DNA of 64,000 bases from Roseiflexus castenholzii DSM 13941 (GTDB taxonomy: Bacteria > Chloroflexota > Chloroflexia > Chloroflexales > Roseiflexaceae), in NCBI RefSeq assembly GCF_000017805.1, contig NC_009767.1, positions 4,629,001 to 4,693,000 of the forward strand, written 5' to 3'. The first letter of the stretch is position 1. The number at the start of each line of letters is the position of its first letter. This document shows, in pieces, positions 53,950 to 62,014 of the stretch. Below the pieces are notes generated by a model. It was not told the origin of the DNA. It did no database searches and saw nothing but the letters and a program-made list of their open reading frames with translations. The position numbers were made by a program, and so were the translations under genes.

Positions 53950-53970
53950 GGCAGGCTGCGCCAGCCTGTC
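53950..53970 (+). promoter_or_regulatory. Hairpin in the rpsO leader
   Basis: CAGGCTG-CGC-CAGCCTG with two flanking pairs (9-bp stem including one G-T) 27 bases before the rpsO start. In other bacteria S15 binds its own leader; this may be the analogous site. Confidence 0.45.
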
Positions 53971-53996
53971 CGCGATTGGAGGAAAGGAGTCTCCTC

Positions 53997-54266
53997 GTGG
54001 CGCTGGAAAAGGACGAAAAAACGGCGATCATCACCGATTATCAGATTCATAGCAGCGACACCGGCTCGCCGCAAGTGCAGGTTGCGCTACTGACGGAACG
54101 AATCAACGGCTTGATCGAGCATCTGAAGGTGCATCCGCACGATCACCATTCGCGGCGTGGGTTGTTGAAACTGGTTGGCCGCCGCCGCCGGTTGCTGGCG
54201 TATCTGGCGAGCAAAGACAAAGATGCGTATCGCAAGTTGATCGACAGTCTGGGGTTGCGTCGCTAG
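53997..54266 (+). CDS. rpsO: 30S ribosomal protein S15
   Basis: An 89-residue protein of normal S15 length. HSSDTGSPQVQVALLTERI and HHSRRGLLKLVGRRRRLL, given in part as DTGSPQVQVALLTERI and SRRGLLKLVGRRRRLL, are the 16S rRNA-binding helices. It binds the central domain of 16S rRNA early in 30S assembly. The GTG start at 53997 is supported by AAAGGAG 7 bases upstream. It is followed by pnp, the classic rpsO-pnp order. Confidence 0.97.
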   Translation: MALEKDEKTAIITDYQIHSSDTGSPQVQVALLTERINGLIEHLKVHPHDHHSRRGLLKLVGRRRRLLAYLASKDKDAYRKLIDSLGLRR

Positions 54267-54308
54267 CATGGCATCAGGGGTGCATACGTCGCTCAATCAG
54301 GGTTCCGT

Positions 54309-54407
54309 TATAGGTTCGGCGCAGATGCGCTGCGTGTGTTGGTCTCTGGAGGAAGCCTGGGTGACGAATGGGGGATCGCCTGTGCGTACACCCCACAAAA
54401 ACCTATA
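54309..54407 (+). ncRNA. Structured pnp leader closed by an 8-bp stem
   Basis: TATAGGTT (54309-54316) pairs perfectly with AACCTATA (54400-54407), enclosing about 85 bases that include a GCGC-AGAT-GCGC hairpin (54319-54330). The 3' part holds GTACACCCC (54386-54394), which is also complementary to the terminator arm downstream. The arrangement of aptamer-like domain, switching strand and terminator is that of an attenuator or riboswitch. I do not recognise the class. Confidence 0.5.
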
Positions 54408-54417
54408 GTCAGTGAGT

Positions 54418-54441
54418 GAGCCTGGGGTGTACCCCAGGCTC
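54418..54441 (+). terminator. Terminator-like hairpin upstream of pnp
   Basis: A perfect 10-bp stem GAGCCTGGGG-TGTA-CCCCAGGCTC followed by GCATTTATT. The T-tract is weak. The segment GGGGTGTAC (54424-54432) can pair instead with GTACACCCC upstream over 9 bp, which would open the terminator. Confidence 0.6.
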
Positions 54442-54570
54442 GCATTTATTGGAGGTATCGTCTGGGGCTGTCAGGAATTGGAGCGTGTGGCCGAATACCG
54501 TTCGACCGCAGTCTCCAGTGCCTGACGCCCCGCATTGGACCGGGCAACGGTCCGCGTGCAAGGAAGGATT

Positions 54571-56811
54571 ATGTCAGAACGTCGGATTCATTCAGTCAGT
54601 ATGGATCTTGCAGGCCGCACGCTGACACTGGAAACCGGGCGCTTCGCTGAACAGGCGAACGGCGCGGTGGTGGTGCGGTACGGCGACACGATGCTGCTGG
54701 CAACGGCAGTGGCATCGAAAGAACCGCGCACTGATACGGATTTCTTTCCGTTGACGGTTGATTACGAAGAAAAAATGTACGCTGCGGGCAAAATTCCCGG
54801 CAGTTTTTTCAAACGTGAAGGCAAGCCGACCGAAGGCGCGATCCTGACAGCGCGGCTCACCGACCGCCCACTGCGCCCCCTCTTCCCGGAAGGCTACCGC
54901 AATGAAGTGCAGATCATCGTCACGACCTTTTCGATCGATATGGTCAACGATCCGGCGCCGTTGTCGATCATCGCCGCTTCAGCGGCGCTGGCGATTTCCG
55001 ACATTCCGTTCCTCGGTCCGGTCGGAGCGGTGCAGGTCGGGTATATCGACGGCGCGTTGCAGATCAACCCGCCAATGCCCAACATGGCGAACAGCGACCT
55101 CGACCTGGTGGTGGCCGGCACCAAAGAGGCGGTGCTGATGGTCGAGGCAGGGGCGAATGAACTTCCCGAAGAGGTGATGCTCGAAGCGGTCATTCAGGGA
55201 CATCAGGTATGCAAGCAGATTTGCGATTTGCAGAACGAATTGGTGAAACTGGCTGGCCGCCCGAAGAAGGAATTCGTCCCGCCGCCGGTTGATACGTCGC
55301 TCGAAGAGGCGATCCAGCAGTGGCTGGGAAACCGATTGTACGAGGCGATCACCGACGCGAACAAGATGGTGCGCGATGCGCAGACCGAAGCGCTCAAGCG
55401 TGAGGTGATCGCGCATTTCACTGCCGATGAGCCGGAAGAAGAACTCGAAGCGCGCACGGCTGCGGTCTCTGCCGCATTCGAGAACATTCTGTACGAGGAA
55501 GTGCGGCGCATGATCCTCGAGCGCGGCGAACGCGTCGATGGGCGTGGTCCGAAAGACATTCGCCCGATTTCGGTAGAGGTGGGGCTGATCCCGCGCGTAC
55601 ACGGATCGGGGTTGTTCACCCGCGGGCAGACGCAGGTGTTGACGCTGGCGACGCTCGGTTCGCCGGCTGAGGAGCAACGCCTTGATGATCTCGGCATCGA
55701 AACGGCTAAACGGTACATTCATCACTATAACTTCCCGCCGTTCAGCACCGGCGAGATCCGCCGCCTCGGTTCGCCGCGCCGCCGCGACATTGGCCACGGC
55801 GCGCTGGCGGAACGATCACTGCTCGCAGTGCTGCCGCCAAAAGAGGAGTTCCCCTACACCATGCGCCTGGTGTCCGAAACGCTCTCCTCGAACGGCTCCT
55901 CGTCGATGGCGTCAGTGTGCGGTTCGTCACTGGCGCTCATGGATGCAGGCGTGCCGATCAGGGCGCCGGTCGCCGGGATTGCAATGGGGTTGATCACCGG
56001 CAAAGACGGTCGCTGGCGCGTGCTGACGGATATCCAGGGCATTGAGGACCATCTGGGCGATATGGATTTCAAGGTCGCCGGCACGGCAAAGGGGATCACC
56101 GGGTTGCAGATGGATATCAAGACTACCGGGATTACCTACGAGATCATGCGCGAGGCGTTCGCTCAGGCGCGCGAGGGTCGCCTGCACGTGCTCGAGAAGA
56201 TGAATGCGGTGATCAGCGAGCCGCGCAAGGAACTCTCGCCGTATGCGCCGCGCATCATCACGCTCCAGATCAACCCGGAGAAGATCGGCGCACTTATTGG
56301 TCCCGGCGGCAAGACGATTCGCAGTATTACGGAAGCCACCGGCGCGCAGATCGATATCGAGGAAGATGGGCGGGTCTATATTTCAACGGCTGACGCCGCC
56401 GCTGCGCAACAGGCAGTGGCGATGGTCGAAGCGCTGACGCGCGAGATCAAGGTCGGCGATATTTTCCTCGGTAAGGTGGTGCGGATTATGCCATTTGGCG
56501 CGTTTGTCAATCTTGCGCCGGGTAAGGACGGCATGGTGCACGTCTCCGAACTCGACGTCGGTCGGGTCGAGAATGTCGAAGACGTGATCAAGATGGGCGA
56601 TGAGATCAATGTGATGGTCATCGGCATTGAGCCTGGCACGGGCAAAGTGAGCCTGTCACGGCGCGCGTTGCTCACCGGCGAGACGGCGGAGGATCGCCGG
56701 GCAGCGGGCGCGGGGCGCGGTCTGCGTGATGGTGGGCGCAGTAGTGGCAGCGAGCGCAGCGGCGACCGCAGTCCGCGCAGCGATGATCGTCCGCGCCCGC
56801 GCCGACGGTGA
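54571..56811 (+). CDS. pnp: Polyribonucleotide nucleotidyltransferase
   Basis: A 746-residue enzyme. Two RNase PH domains (about 1-230 and 310-550) flank a helical linker, and a KH domain (LQINPEKIGALIGPGGKTIR, about 558-620) and an S1 domain (VGDIFLGKVVRIMPFGAFVNL, in part IFLGKVVRIMPFGAFVNL, about 625-700) follow. The tail is a basic Arg/Gly/Ser-rich extension (about 700-746). It degrades RNA phosphorolytically from the 3' end. AAGGAAGGA supports the ATG at 54571. Control by the leader between rpsO and pnp is likely. Confidence 0.97.
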   Translation: MSERRIHSVSMDLAGRTLTLETGRFAEQANGAVVVRYGDTMLLATAVASKEPRTDTDFFPLTVDYEEKMYAAGKIPGSFFKREGKPTEGAILTARLTDRPLRPLFPEGYRNEVQIIVTTFSIDMVNDPAPLSIIAASAALAISDIPFLGPVGAVQVGYIDGALQINPPMPNMANSDLDLVVAGTKEAVLMVEAGANELPEEVMLEAVIQGHQVCKQICDLQNELVKLAGRPKKEFVPPPVDTSLEEAIQQWLGNRLYEAITDANKMVRDAQTEALKREVIAHFTADEPEEELEARTAAVSAAFENILYEEVRRMILERGERVDGRGPKDIRPISVEVGLIPRVHGSGLFTRGQTQVLTLATLGSPAEEQRLDDLGIETAKRYIHHYNFPPFSTGEIRRLGSPRRRDIGHGALAERSLLAVLPPKEEFPYTMRLVSETLSSNGSSSMASVCGSSLALMDAGVPIRAPVAGIAMGLITGKDGRWRVLTDIQGIEDHLGDMDFKVAGTAKGITGLQMDIKTTGITYEIMREAFAQAREGRLHVLEKMNAVISEPRKELSPYAPRIITLQINPEKIGALIGPGGKTIRSITEATGAQIDIEEDGRVYISTADAAAAQQAVAMVEALTREIKVGDIFLGKVVRIMPFGAFVNLAPGKDGMVHVSELDVGRVENVEDVIKMGDEINVMVIGIEPGTGKVSLSRRALLTGETAEDRRAAGAGRGLRDGGRSSGSERSGDRSPRSDDRPRPRRR

Positions 56812-56854
56812 GCGATGTGACGGAATGACAGACGTTCGACCCGGTTGTCGTTCG

Positions 56855-56885
56855 ATGGAGCGGCACAGCAGATGCGTCGCTCCAT
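56855..56885 (+). terminator. Candidate terminator after pnp
   Basis: ATGGAGCG (56855-56862) and CGCTCCAT (56878-56885) form an 8-bp stem with a 15-base loop, followed by TTTGCTG. It lies between pnp and the transporter gene. Confidence 0.45.
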
Positions 56886-56913
56886 TTTGCTGTGTGCGCA
56901 AGGATAACAGTGT

Positions 56914-58128
56914 ATGACCTGGCTATCCTGGCTGACGGTGGTGATTGTCGTTGCCACCATCGCGGGCATTGCCGTCGGGCGCTGGCCCTGGTTACGCGCG
57001 GATCGCGCCACTATCGCCGTGGTTGGCGCGGCGGCGCTCCTGGCATGCGGCGCTATCACGCTCGAAGCGGCATTCGAGGCGCTCGATCTTGATACGCTCC
57101 TGCTGCTGTTCAGTATGATGGTGCTCAATGGTCAACTCTACAATGCCGGATTCTTCGGCGTTGTCGCACAGCGTGTGGTGCGGGTGGCGCATACGCCACG
57201 CGGGTTGCTGGCGCTGATTATCGTGGCGTCGGGCGTGCTCTCGGCGCTTTTCCTGAATGACACGATTGCGCTTATGCTCACGCCGCTCGTGCTCGATACC
57301 ACCCGCGCGCTGCGGCGCAATCCGATCCCCTACCTGATTGGGCTGGCGACGAGCGCCAATATCGGTTCGGCAGCGACGATCACAGGCAACCCGCAGAACA
57401 TGATTATCGGCAATGCGTCGGGCATTCCCTATGCCACGTTCGCCGCCGCGCTTGCACCGACAGCGCTGATCAGCATGGCGATCTGCTGGCTGGTGATTGT
57501 GCTGGTCTATCCTCAGGAGTTTCGGCGTGGACGCTTCGATACGCCGGAAGTTGGTCGGATGCGGGTCTATCGTCCATTGCTGCGAAAGGTCGCCGTTGTC
57601 GCGCCGGTGATGCTGGCGCTGATGATTGCAGGGCTTCCCGTGGCGCTTGCAGCCTTCCTGGCTGCGACGGCGCTGCTCGCCACACGACGATTGCGCCCGG
57701 AACGCATCTGGAAGACCGTGGACTGGACCCTGCTCGTCTTCTTTGCGGGTCTCTTCGTCGTGACCGGCAGCCTCCAGGTTCAGGGGGTGACCGATACGTT
57801 ATTTACCGCGACGGCGCCGTTTATCGGCGGGAGTCTGATCATGTTCGGCGTCGTCACCGCCCTCCTCTCGAACCTGATCAGCAATGTTCCGGCAGTGCTG
57901 GTGCTGCAACATCTGATCCCCGCGCTGGCGCAGCCTGAACGCGGCTGGCTGATGCTGGCAGCCGCATCGACCCTGGCCGGCAACCTGACCTTGATCGGCT
58001 CGGTGGCAAACCTGATCGTGGCGGAACTCGCAGCACGCTGGGGAGTGCGCCTAACCTTCGGCGCCTACCTGCGTGCCGGTGTGCCGATTACGGTGTTGAC
58101 GTTGCTGGTCGCGTTTGTGCTGGTGTAG
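56914..58128 (+). CDS. ArsB/NhaD/SLC13-type membrane transporter
   Basis: A 404-residue membrane protein with about 11 helices. LFLNDTIALMLTPLVL and TSANIGSAATITGNPQNMIIG are the paired signature loops of the ion transporter superfamily (ArsB, CitMHS, NhaD, SLC13); the second half repeats them as SNLISNVPAVL and LAGNLTLIGSVANLI. The substrate (arsenite, dicarboxylate, sulfate or sodium) cannot be fixed; no ars genes are adjacent. AAGGA lies 9 bases before the ATG. It is convergent with the CPBP gene, with a 2-base gap. Confidence 0.87.
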   Translation: MTWLSWLTVVIVVATIAGIAVGRWPWLRADRATIAVVGAAALLACGAITLEAAFEALDLDTLLLLFSMMVLNGQLYNAGFFGVVAQRVVRVAHTPRGLLALIIVASGVLSALFLNDTIALMLTPLVLDTTRALRRNPIPYLIGLATSANIGSAATITGNPQNMIIGNASGIPYATFAAALAPTALISMAICWLVIVLVYPQEFRRGRFDTPEVGRMRVYRPLLRKVAVVAPVMLALMIAGLPVALAAFLAATALLATRRLRPERIWKTVDWTLLVFFAGLFVVTGSLQVQGVTDTLFTATAPFIGGSLIMFGVVTALLSNLISNVPAVLVLQHLIPALAQPERGWLMLAAASTLAGNLTLIGSVANLIVAELAARWGVRLTFGAYLRAGVPITVLTLLVAFVLV

Positions 58129-58130
58129 GG

Positions 58131-58826
58131 TTACACTAACCGGGGGATGACGAAGATATCGACAATCATCGAGATCATCGTCAATCCATGGAGTGCGACC
58201 GGCGCCCAGACGCTGCGAGTCTTCAGCGCCAGATACCCCCCGGCAATTCCAATCGGCAACCCCATCGCCGCCATCATTGCGCGCTCGACCATGCCAACCG
58301 GCGCGACGGCGAAGTGGTTCAGGGCATAAGCGGTCGTGGTGAGCGCCACCGCCAGATGGCGATTGAACCCGGCATCGTGCAATCCAGAGAGAATGACGCC
58401 GCGCCAGAGAAACTCCTCCGCCAGCACCAGCAGCGGAAAGAGAAAGACCAGGCGCATGCCGATCAGGATTGCTTCCATCTGCGCCATTGGCGCGCCGCCT
58501 GCACGATAGTACATGAAGGTGTTGAGATTGTCGATCACCAGCAGCGCCAGACCGATTCCGCCACCCCACGCCAGCGCCCGCCCTAAACCGCAGCGCGTCA
58601 CCCACATTGCTTCCCACAGACCATCGCGCACCCCTAGCAACAGGGTCACGCCGATGGCGCCGAGGACGTAGAGAAAGAGCGCGGGCCATTCTGCCAGCGG
58701 TGTGAAGTGCCCGATGAGACCAACGATCCAGACCGATCCGGCCAGTGCAAAACCAGACACAAGCCGCTGGTGCGCCGATGATCGTGGTGAGATAGCGGAC
58801 ATCTGCGGGCTTAACGTGTGGCTCAT
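58131..58826 (-). CDS. CPBP-family intramembrane protease
   Basis: A 231-residue membrane protein with about seven helices. The CPBP/Abi motifs EEFLWRG, ALNHFAV and the later His in VALHGLTM are present, matching the Rce1-like glutamate intramembrane proteases. Its substrate is unknown; family members process prenylated proteins or confer bacteriocin immunity. AAGGAGGG precedes the ATG at 58826. Confidence 0.88.
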   Translation of the reverse strand: MSHTLSPQMSAISPRSSAHQRLVSGFALAGSVWIVGLIGHFTPLAEWPALFLYVLGAIGVTLLLGVRDGLWEAMWVTRCGLGRALAWGGGIGLALLVIDNLNTFMYYRAGGAPMAQMEAILIGMRLVFLFPLLVLAEEFLWRGVILSGLHDAGFNRHLAVALTTTAYALNHFAVAPVGMVERAMMAAMGLPIGIAGGYLALKTRSVWAPVALHGLTMISMIVDIFVIPRLV

Positions 58827-59181
58827 ATTCCCTCCTTTTGGCGACGCTCATTCAGGCAAGACGCCGCCTTCACGCCGGTCACCTTGATTTGAACCACAGA
58901 GACACAGAGCGCGTAGAGCGGTGCGCCGCGCCCCATCCCACATTGAAGAACGTGCAATGTGCAACGTTCCCGCCTGCGACCTTCCCATCTGCCATGTTCC
59001 TCGAACCACCGAGGCTCTTGAGGTCGATCCAGACGCAACCGGCAAACAAGAACCATTCCGCTGTCGAAGCCCCACAGCAGATATCGATCCAATGACGGCG
59101 ACATCAAGAAGGTGGCGTTCTCCGCCTCTCCTCCGTACAACACGCAACCGTTCCACAACTACCGGTAACCTTTTCCCGCCT
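58827..59181. other. Gene-free stretch with degenerate repeats
   Basis: No gene is seen. It contains ACCACAGAGACACAGAG (also near 12440 and 61495 in similar form) and GTGCAATGTGCAACGTTCC (related to 30285 and 48465). It likely serves as the 3' end of the minus-strand GHMP kinase transcript and the leader of the CPBP gene. Confidence 0.45.
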
Positions 59182-60246
59182 TCAACCTGCAACCGTCGTC
59201 CACACCCGCAATCCCATCCGGCTGAGGTAGATCGGGATCGGCTGGAAGAGTGGACTGAGCTGGCGGATGTCGCGGAGCAACGCGCGATTGGCGCTGGCGT
59301 CGGGTCCACAGAGAATGGTCAGCGAACCGCCCTCGCCGCCGGCGCCGTTGACCTTCCATCCGAGCACACCGTATTCGCGGGCGAGCGCAATGACCAAATC
59401 GGCGTCGGCATTGACGAGCGCCGGGTGCAATGCACGCTGCGCATCGGTGTTGTCGATCATCGCCCGACCGAGCGCCACGAAATCGCCGGCATACAGCGCA
59501 TCGCGGGCGCGCACGGCGCAACGGCGCAGCGCATCGAGGCGCGGGGATGCGTCGCCTTCGCGTTCGAGTCCCGCGATGACCTGCTCGTGCACTGCTGAAG
59601 AACTGTGGGTGCGACCAAGAAAGATCAGCGCCAGACGACGCTCCAGTTCCCACCGGATCGCATCAGGAACGCGGATCTGCGACACTGTGGCATAGGGATA
59701 CTGGAACATCTCGATAAAATTGATCGACCCATATGCCGAACACAACTGATCCTGAATGCCGCTCTGCAACCCAAGGCGCTGCGTTTCGACGCGGTGTGCA
59801 GCGTAGGCGACTTCGTGCGGCGTCATTCTGCCGGGAGTGAGTGCGTCGAGCGCGCCGATCAGCGCGACGGTGACGGCGGCTGATGTGCCGGTGGACGCGC
59901 CTGCCGGAACATCGGAGAAAATCGTGATCTCCAGCGCCACGTCGTCCGGCAGTGACACCTCATTGATAGCGGCTTCGAGGAGCGGATGGCGCGCGTGGTC
60001 GATGCTGCCCGGCATGACAACAGAGCGCTCACCGTAGTTCTCAGCATGGAGCGTCACCTGATGCTCACGACAAGAGCGAGGAAACACCGCAACCTGCACC
60101 TCAACATACGGGTAGACGCCAATGTTGAAAATTGCGCCATGCCCGGCAAACCAGGCGTCTGTCCAACCGCCGAGATTGCAGATGCGGATGGGCGCAACGC
60201 CATTGATGATCCGGTCAGGCGTTCCGGAAGATGAAAATGTACTCAT
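59182..60246 (-). CDS. GHMP-family sugar kinase
   Basis: A 354-residue GHMP kinase. The N-terminal APIRICNLGGWTDAWFAGHG, ATP loop VPAGASTGTSAAVTVAL (variant of PPGSGLGSSA), and C-terminal KVNGAGGEGGSLTIL are visible. It resembles the heptose or fucose kinase-like subgroup; the substrate is unknown. The chosen start (60246) overlaps the methyltransferase stop by 32 bases and lacks a clear ribosome-binding site, so translation is probably coupled. It is unlike the HddA-type kinase at 44602 in sequence. Confidence 0.82.
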   Translation of the reverse strand: MSTFSSSGTPDRIINGVAPIRICNLGGWTDAWFAGHGAIFNIGVYPYVEVQVAVFPRSCREHQVTLHAENYGERSVVMPGSIDHARHPLLEAAINEVSLPDDVALEITIFSDVPAGASTGTSAAVTVALIGALDALTPGRMTPHEVAYAAHRVETQRLGLQSGIQDQLCSAYGSINFIEMFQYPYATVSQIRVPDAIRWELERRLALIFLGRTHSSSAVHEQVIAGLEREGDASPRLDALRRCAVRARDALYAGDFVALGRAMIDNTDAQRALHPALVNADADLVIALAREYGVLGWKVNGAGGEGGSLTILCGPDASANRALLRDIRQLSPLFQPIPIYLSRMGLRVWTTVAG

Positions 60247-61333
60247 GCTTGAAGACATAGAATCCGCCAACCAGCGCGCGATAGCGCCAGAGTTCGTGCT
60301 GACCGCGCTTCCCGGTCGTTTGCTCGAAGTTCTTGACGACAATGCTCTTGAGGGTGAATCCGTGGCGCAGCACTTCCTGCATGCCAAGAAATCCGAGCGG
60401 GACCCACTCGCCGTTGGCATATTTGTCGCCGAGCACCAGCGCCAGGTAGCGTCCGGCGTCGAGCGCCGCTTTAACCTGCGCCACGACCGCGCCAAGACGC
60501 GACAGAAAGGCGTCGACCGACGGCGCATTCGCCAGGTCGCGCGGGTCGTCGCTGAAGCGAATGATGTCGTGGTACGGCGGATGCAGAATGGCAAGTTGCG
60601 CCGAGCGAACGCCATAGCGTTCCAGCGTCGCGCGCCAATCGAAGGCGGCGCTATCGCCGACCTCAAGCGCGCACAGCGCCGAACGAACGTCGGATTCGCG
60701 CGCCAGCGTCGCGCGCGTCTGTTGCGCCACGGCCGGGTTCAGTTCCACGCCAATCGCCAATCGACCCAGACGCTGCGCTTCGATCAGCGTGGTACCGGAA
60801 CCGGCGAACGGGTCGAGGACCAGGTCGCCGCGACGGGTATACCGCAGCATCAGTTGATAGGGGATCTGCGGCACAAAATTGCCCCAGAACCCCGCATGGT
60901 GCGCGCCGCCGGCGGCGCGCCGGTCAAACAGCCATAAACTATCGGTCAAAACATCGTCGTATTCTTTCCAGCGGTTGAGGTCGATCTCGTTGATCGCGCC
61001 GGTACGGGACTCACCCGCGGCGCGCGCCAGACGGTCGAGATAGTAGCGGGCGCGTTCGAGGGTGTAGGCGCGCGCAATCTGCTCGAATGCGTCGCGTAAC
61101 CGCCGTTTGCTGAAGGCGGTGGTCTCCGCATCATCGGCAGCGACGAGCAACGCACCGGACGGGTCATCGATCTCGCGCCAGAGCGCATCCAGCGCGGTGC
61201 GCAACTCGGCAATCGAGGCAGATTCGCGCAGTCGAGCGAGCGCATGCGTGAAGCGGGTGCGTGCCAGGCGCAGCACGTCATCGGGAATGGCGCGCTCAGC
61301 AGGCGAACGGTTCGGAAGAAGCGGACGTGCCAT
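60215..61333 (-). CDS. Solitary DNA methyltransferase (N4/N6 amino type), HPPY motif
   Basis: A 372-residue methyltransferase. The AdoMet site DPFAGSGTTLIEA (174-186) precedes the catalytic motif ILHPPYHD (249-256), where the first residue of the usual D/S/N-PPY is His. A helical N-terminal segment of about 110 residues and a C-terminal block (FVFKHEYIFIFRN-like end) frame the fold. No restriction enzyme is encoded nearby, so it is an orphan methylase or acts on RNA. Start at 61333. Downstream it overlaps the GHMP kinase gene by 32 bases. Confidence 0.82.
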   Translation of the reverse strand: MARPLLPNRSPAERAIPDDVLRLARTRFTHALARLRESASIAELRTALDALWREIDDPSGALLVAADDAETTAFSKRRLRDAFEQIARAYTLERARYYLDRLARAAGESRTGAINEIDLNRWKEYDDVLTDSLWLFDRRAAGGAHHAGFWGNFVPQIPYQLMLRYTRRGDLVLDPFAGSGTTLIEAQRLGRLAIGVELNPAVAQQTRATLARESDVRSALCALEVGDSAAFDWRATLERYGVRSAQLAILHPPYHDIIRFSDDPRDLANAPSVDAFLSRLGAVVAQVKAALDAGRYLALVLGDKYANGEWVPLGFLGMQEVLRHGFTLKSIVVKNFEQTTGKRGQHELWRYRALVGGFYVFKHEYIFIFRNA

Positions 61334-61373
61334 GAATGTTTACACTCACAGGGCAAAAAGCAGTTTCAACCGC

Positions 61374-61382
61374 AGTATACCA
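61374..61382 (-). promoter_or_regulatory. Extended -10 promoter of the methyltransferase-kinase operon
   Basis: On the minus strand TGG followed by TATACT (61379-61374), about 40 bases before the methyltransferase start. Confidence 0.55.
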
Positions 61383-61607
61383 CGCTGGAGGCGTAAAATG
61401 CAAGAGGGTTGCATGATTCTGTGTCAAGAATCATGTCATCTTCTTGTATTTGCTCTCCACCCGCACGCCTTGTCGTTTTGATGAACGACAGAAGCACAGA
61501 GGGTACAGAGAAGAACGCCAGACCTCATTTCCCATCGCACGCCTTCACCCCTGTTTGGGCGCCCCTACTACCTTCCGACGCGCAACATGCAACGACAACT
61601 TTCCCTC

Positions 61608-61986
61608 GCACCCTCTCGCTTCGCGCCTCTCGCTTCGCGCCCCTCGCCTCGCGCCCCTCGCCTCGCGCCCCTCGCCTCGCACCCTCTCGCCTCGCGCCCC
61701 TCGCCTCGCACCCTCTCGCCTCGCACCCTCTCGCCTCGCACCCTCTCGCCTCGCGCCCCTCGCCTCGCACCCTCTCGCCTCGCACCCTCTCGCCTCGCAC
61801 CCTCTCGCCTCGCGCCCCTCGCCTCGCGCCCCTCGCCTCGCGCCCCTCGCCTCGCGCCCCTCGCCTCGCGCCCCTCGCCTCGCGCCCCTCGCCTCGCGCC
61901 CCTCGCCTCGCGCCCCTCGCCTCGCGCCCCTCGCCTCGCACCCTCTCGCCTCGCACCCTCTCGCCTCGCACCCTCTCGCCTCGCAC
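61608..61986. repeat. CT/CG-rich simple repeat array (CCTCGCG-CCCCTCG)
   Basis: A 14-bp pair of heptamers, CCTCGCG and CCCCTCG, alternates with a 15-bp variant CCTCGCACCCTCTCG for about 380 bp. It follows the end of the TPP-enzyme gene and is non-coding although stop-free on several frames. Confidence 0.9.
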
Positions 61987-62014
61987 CTTCGCTCCACTGT
62001 ACCATCTTCAACTT

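Noticed and set aside
54301..54410. tRNA, SRP RNA or RNase P RNA between rpsO and pnp
   Set aside because: None of the conserved loops of these RNAs is present; the position before pnp fits a leader better.
59182..60666. Longer start for the second GHMP kinase (to 60666)
   Set aside because: The extension is the shadow of the methyltransferase gene in another frame and has Arg/Ser-rich composition.
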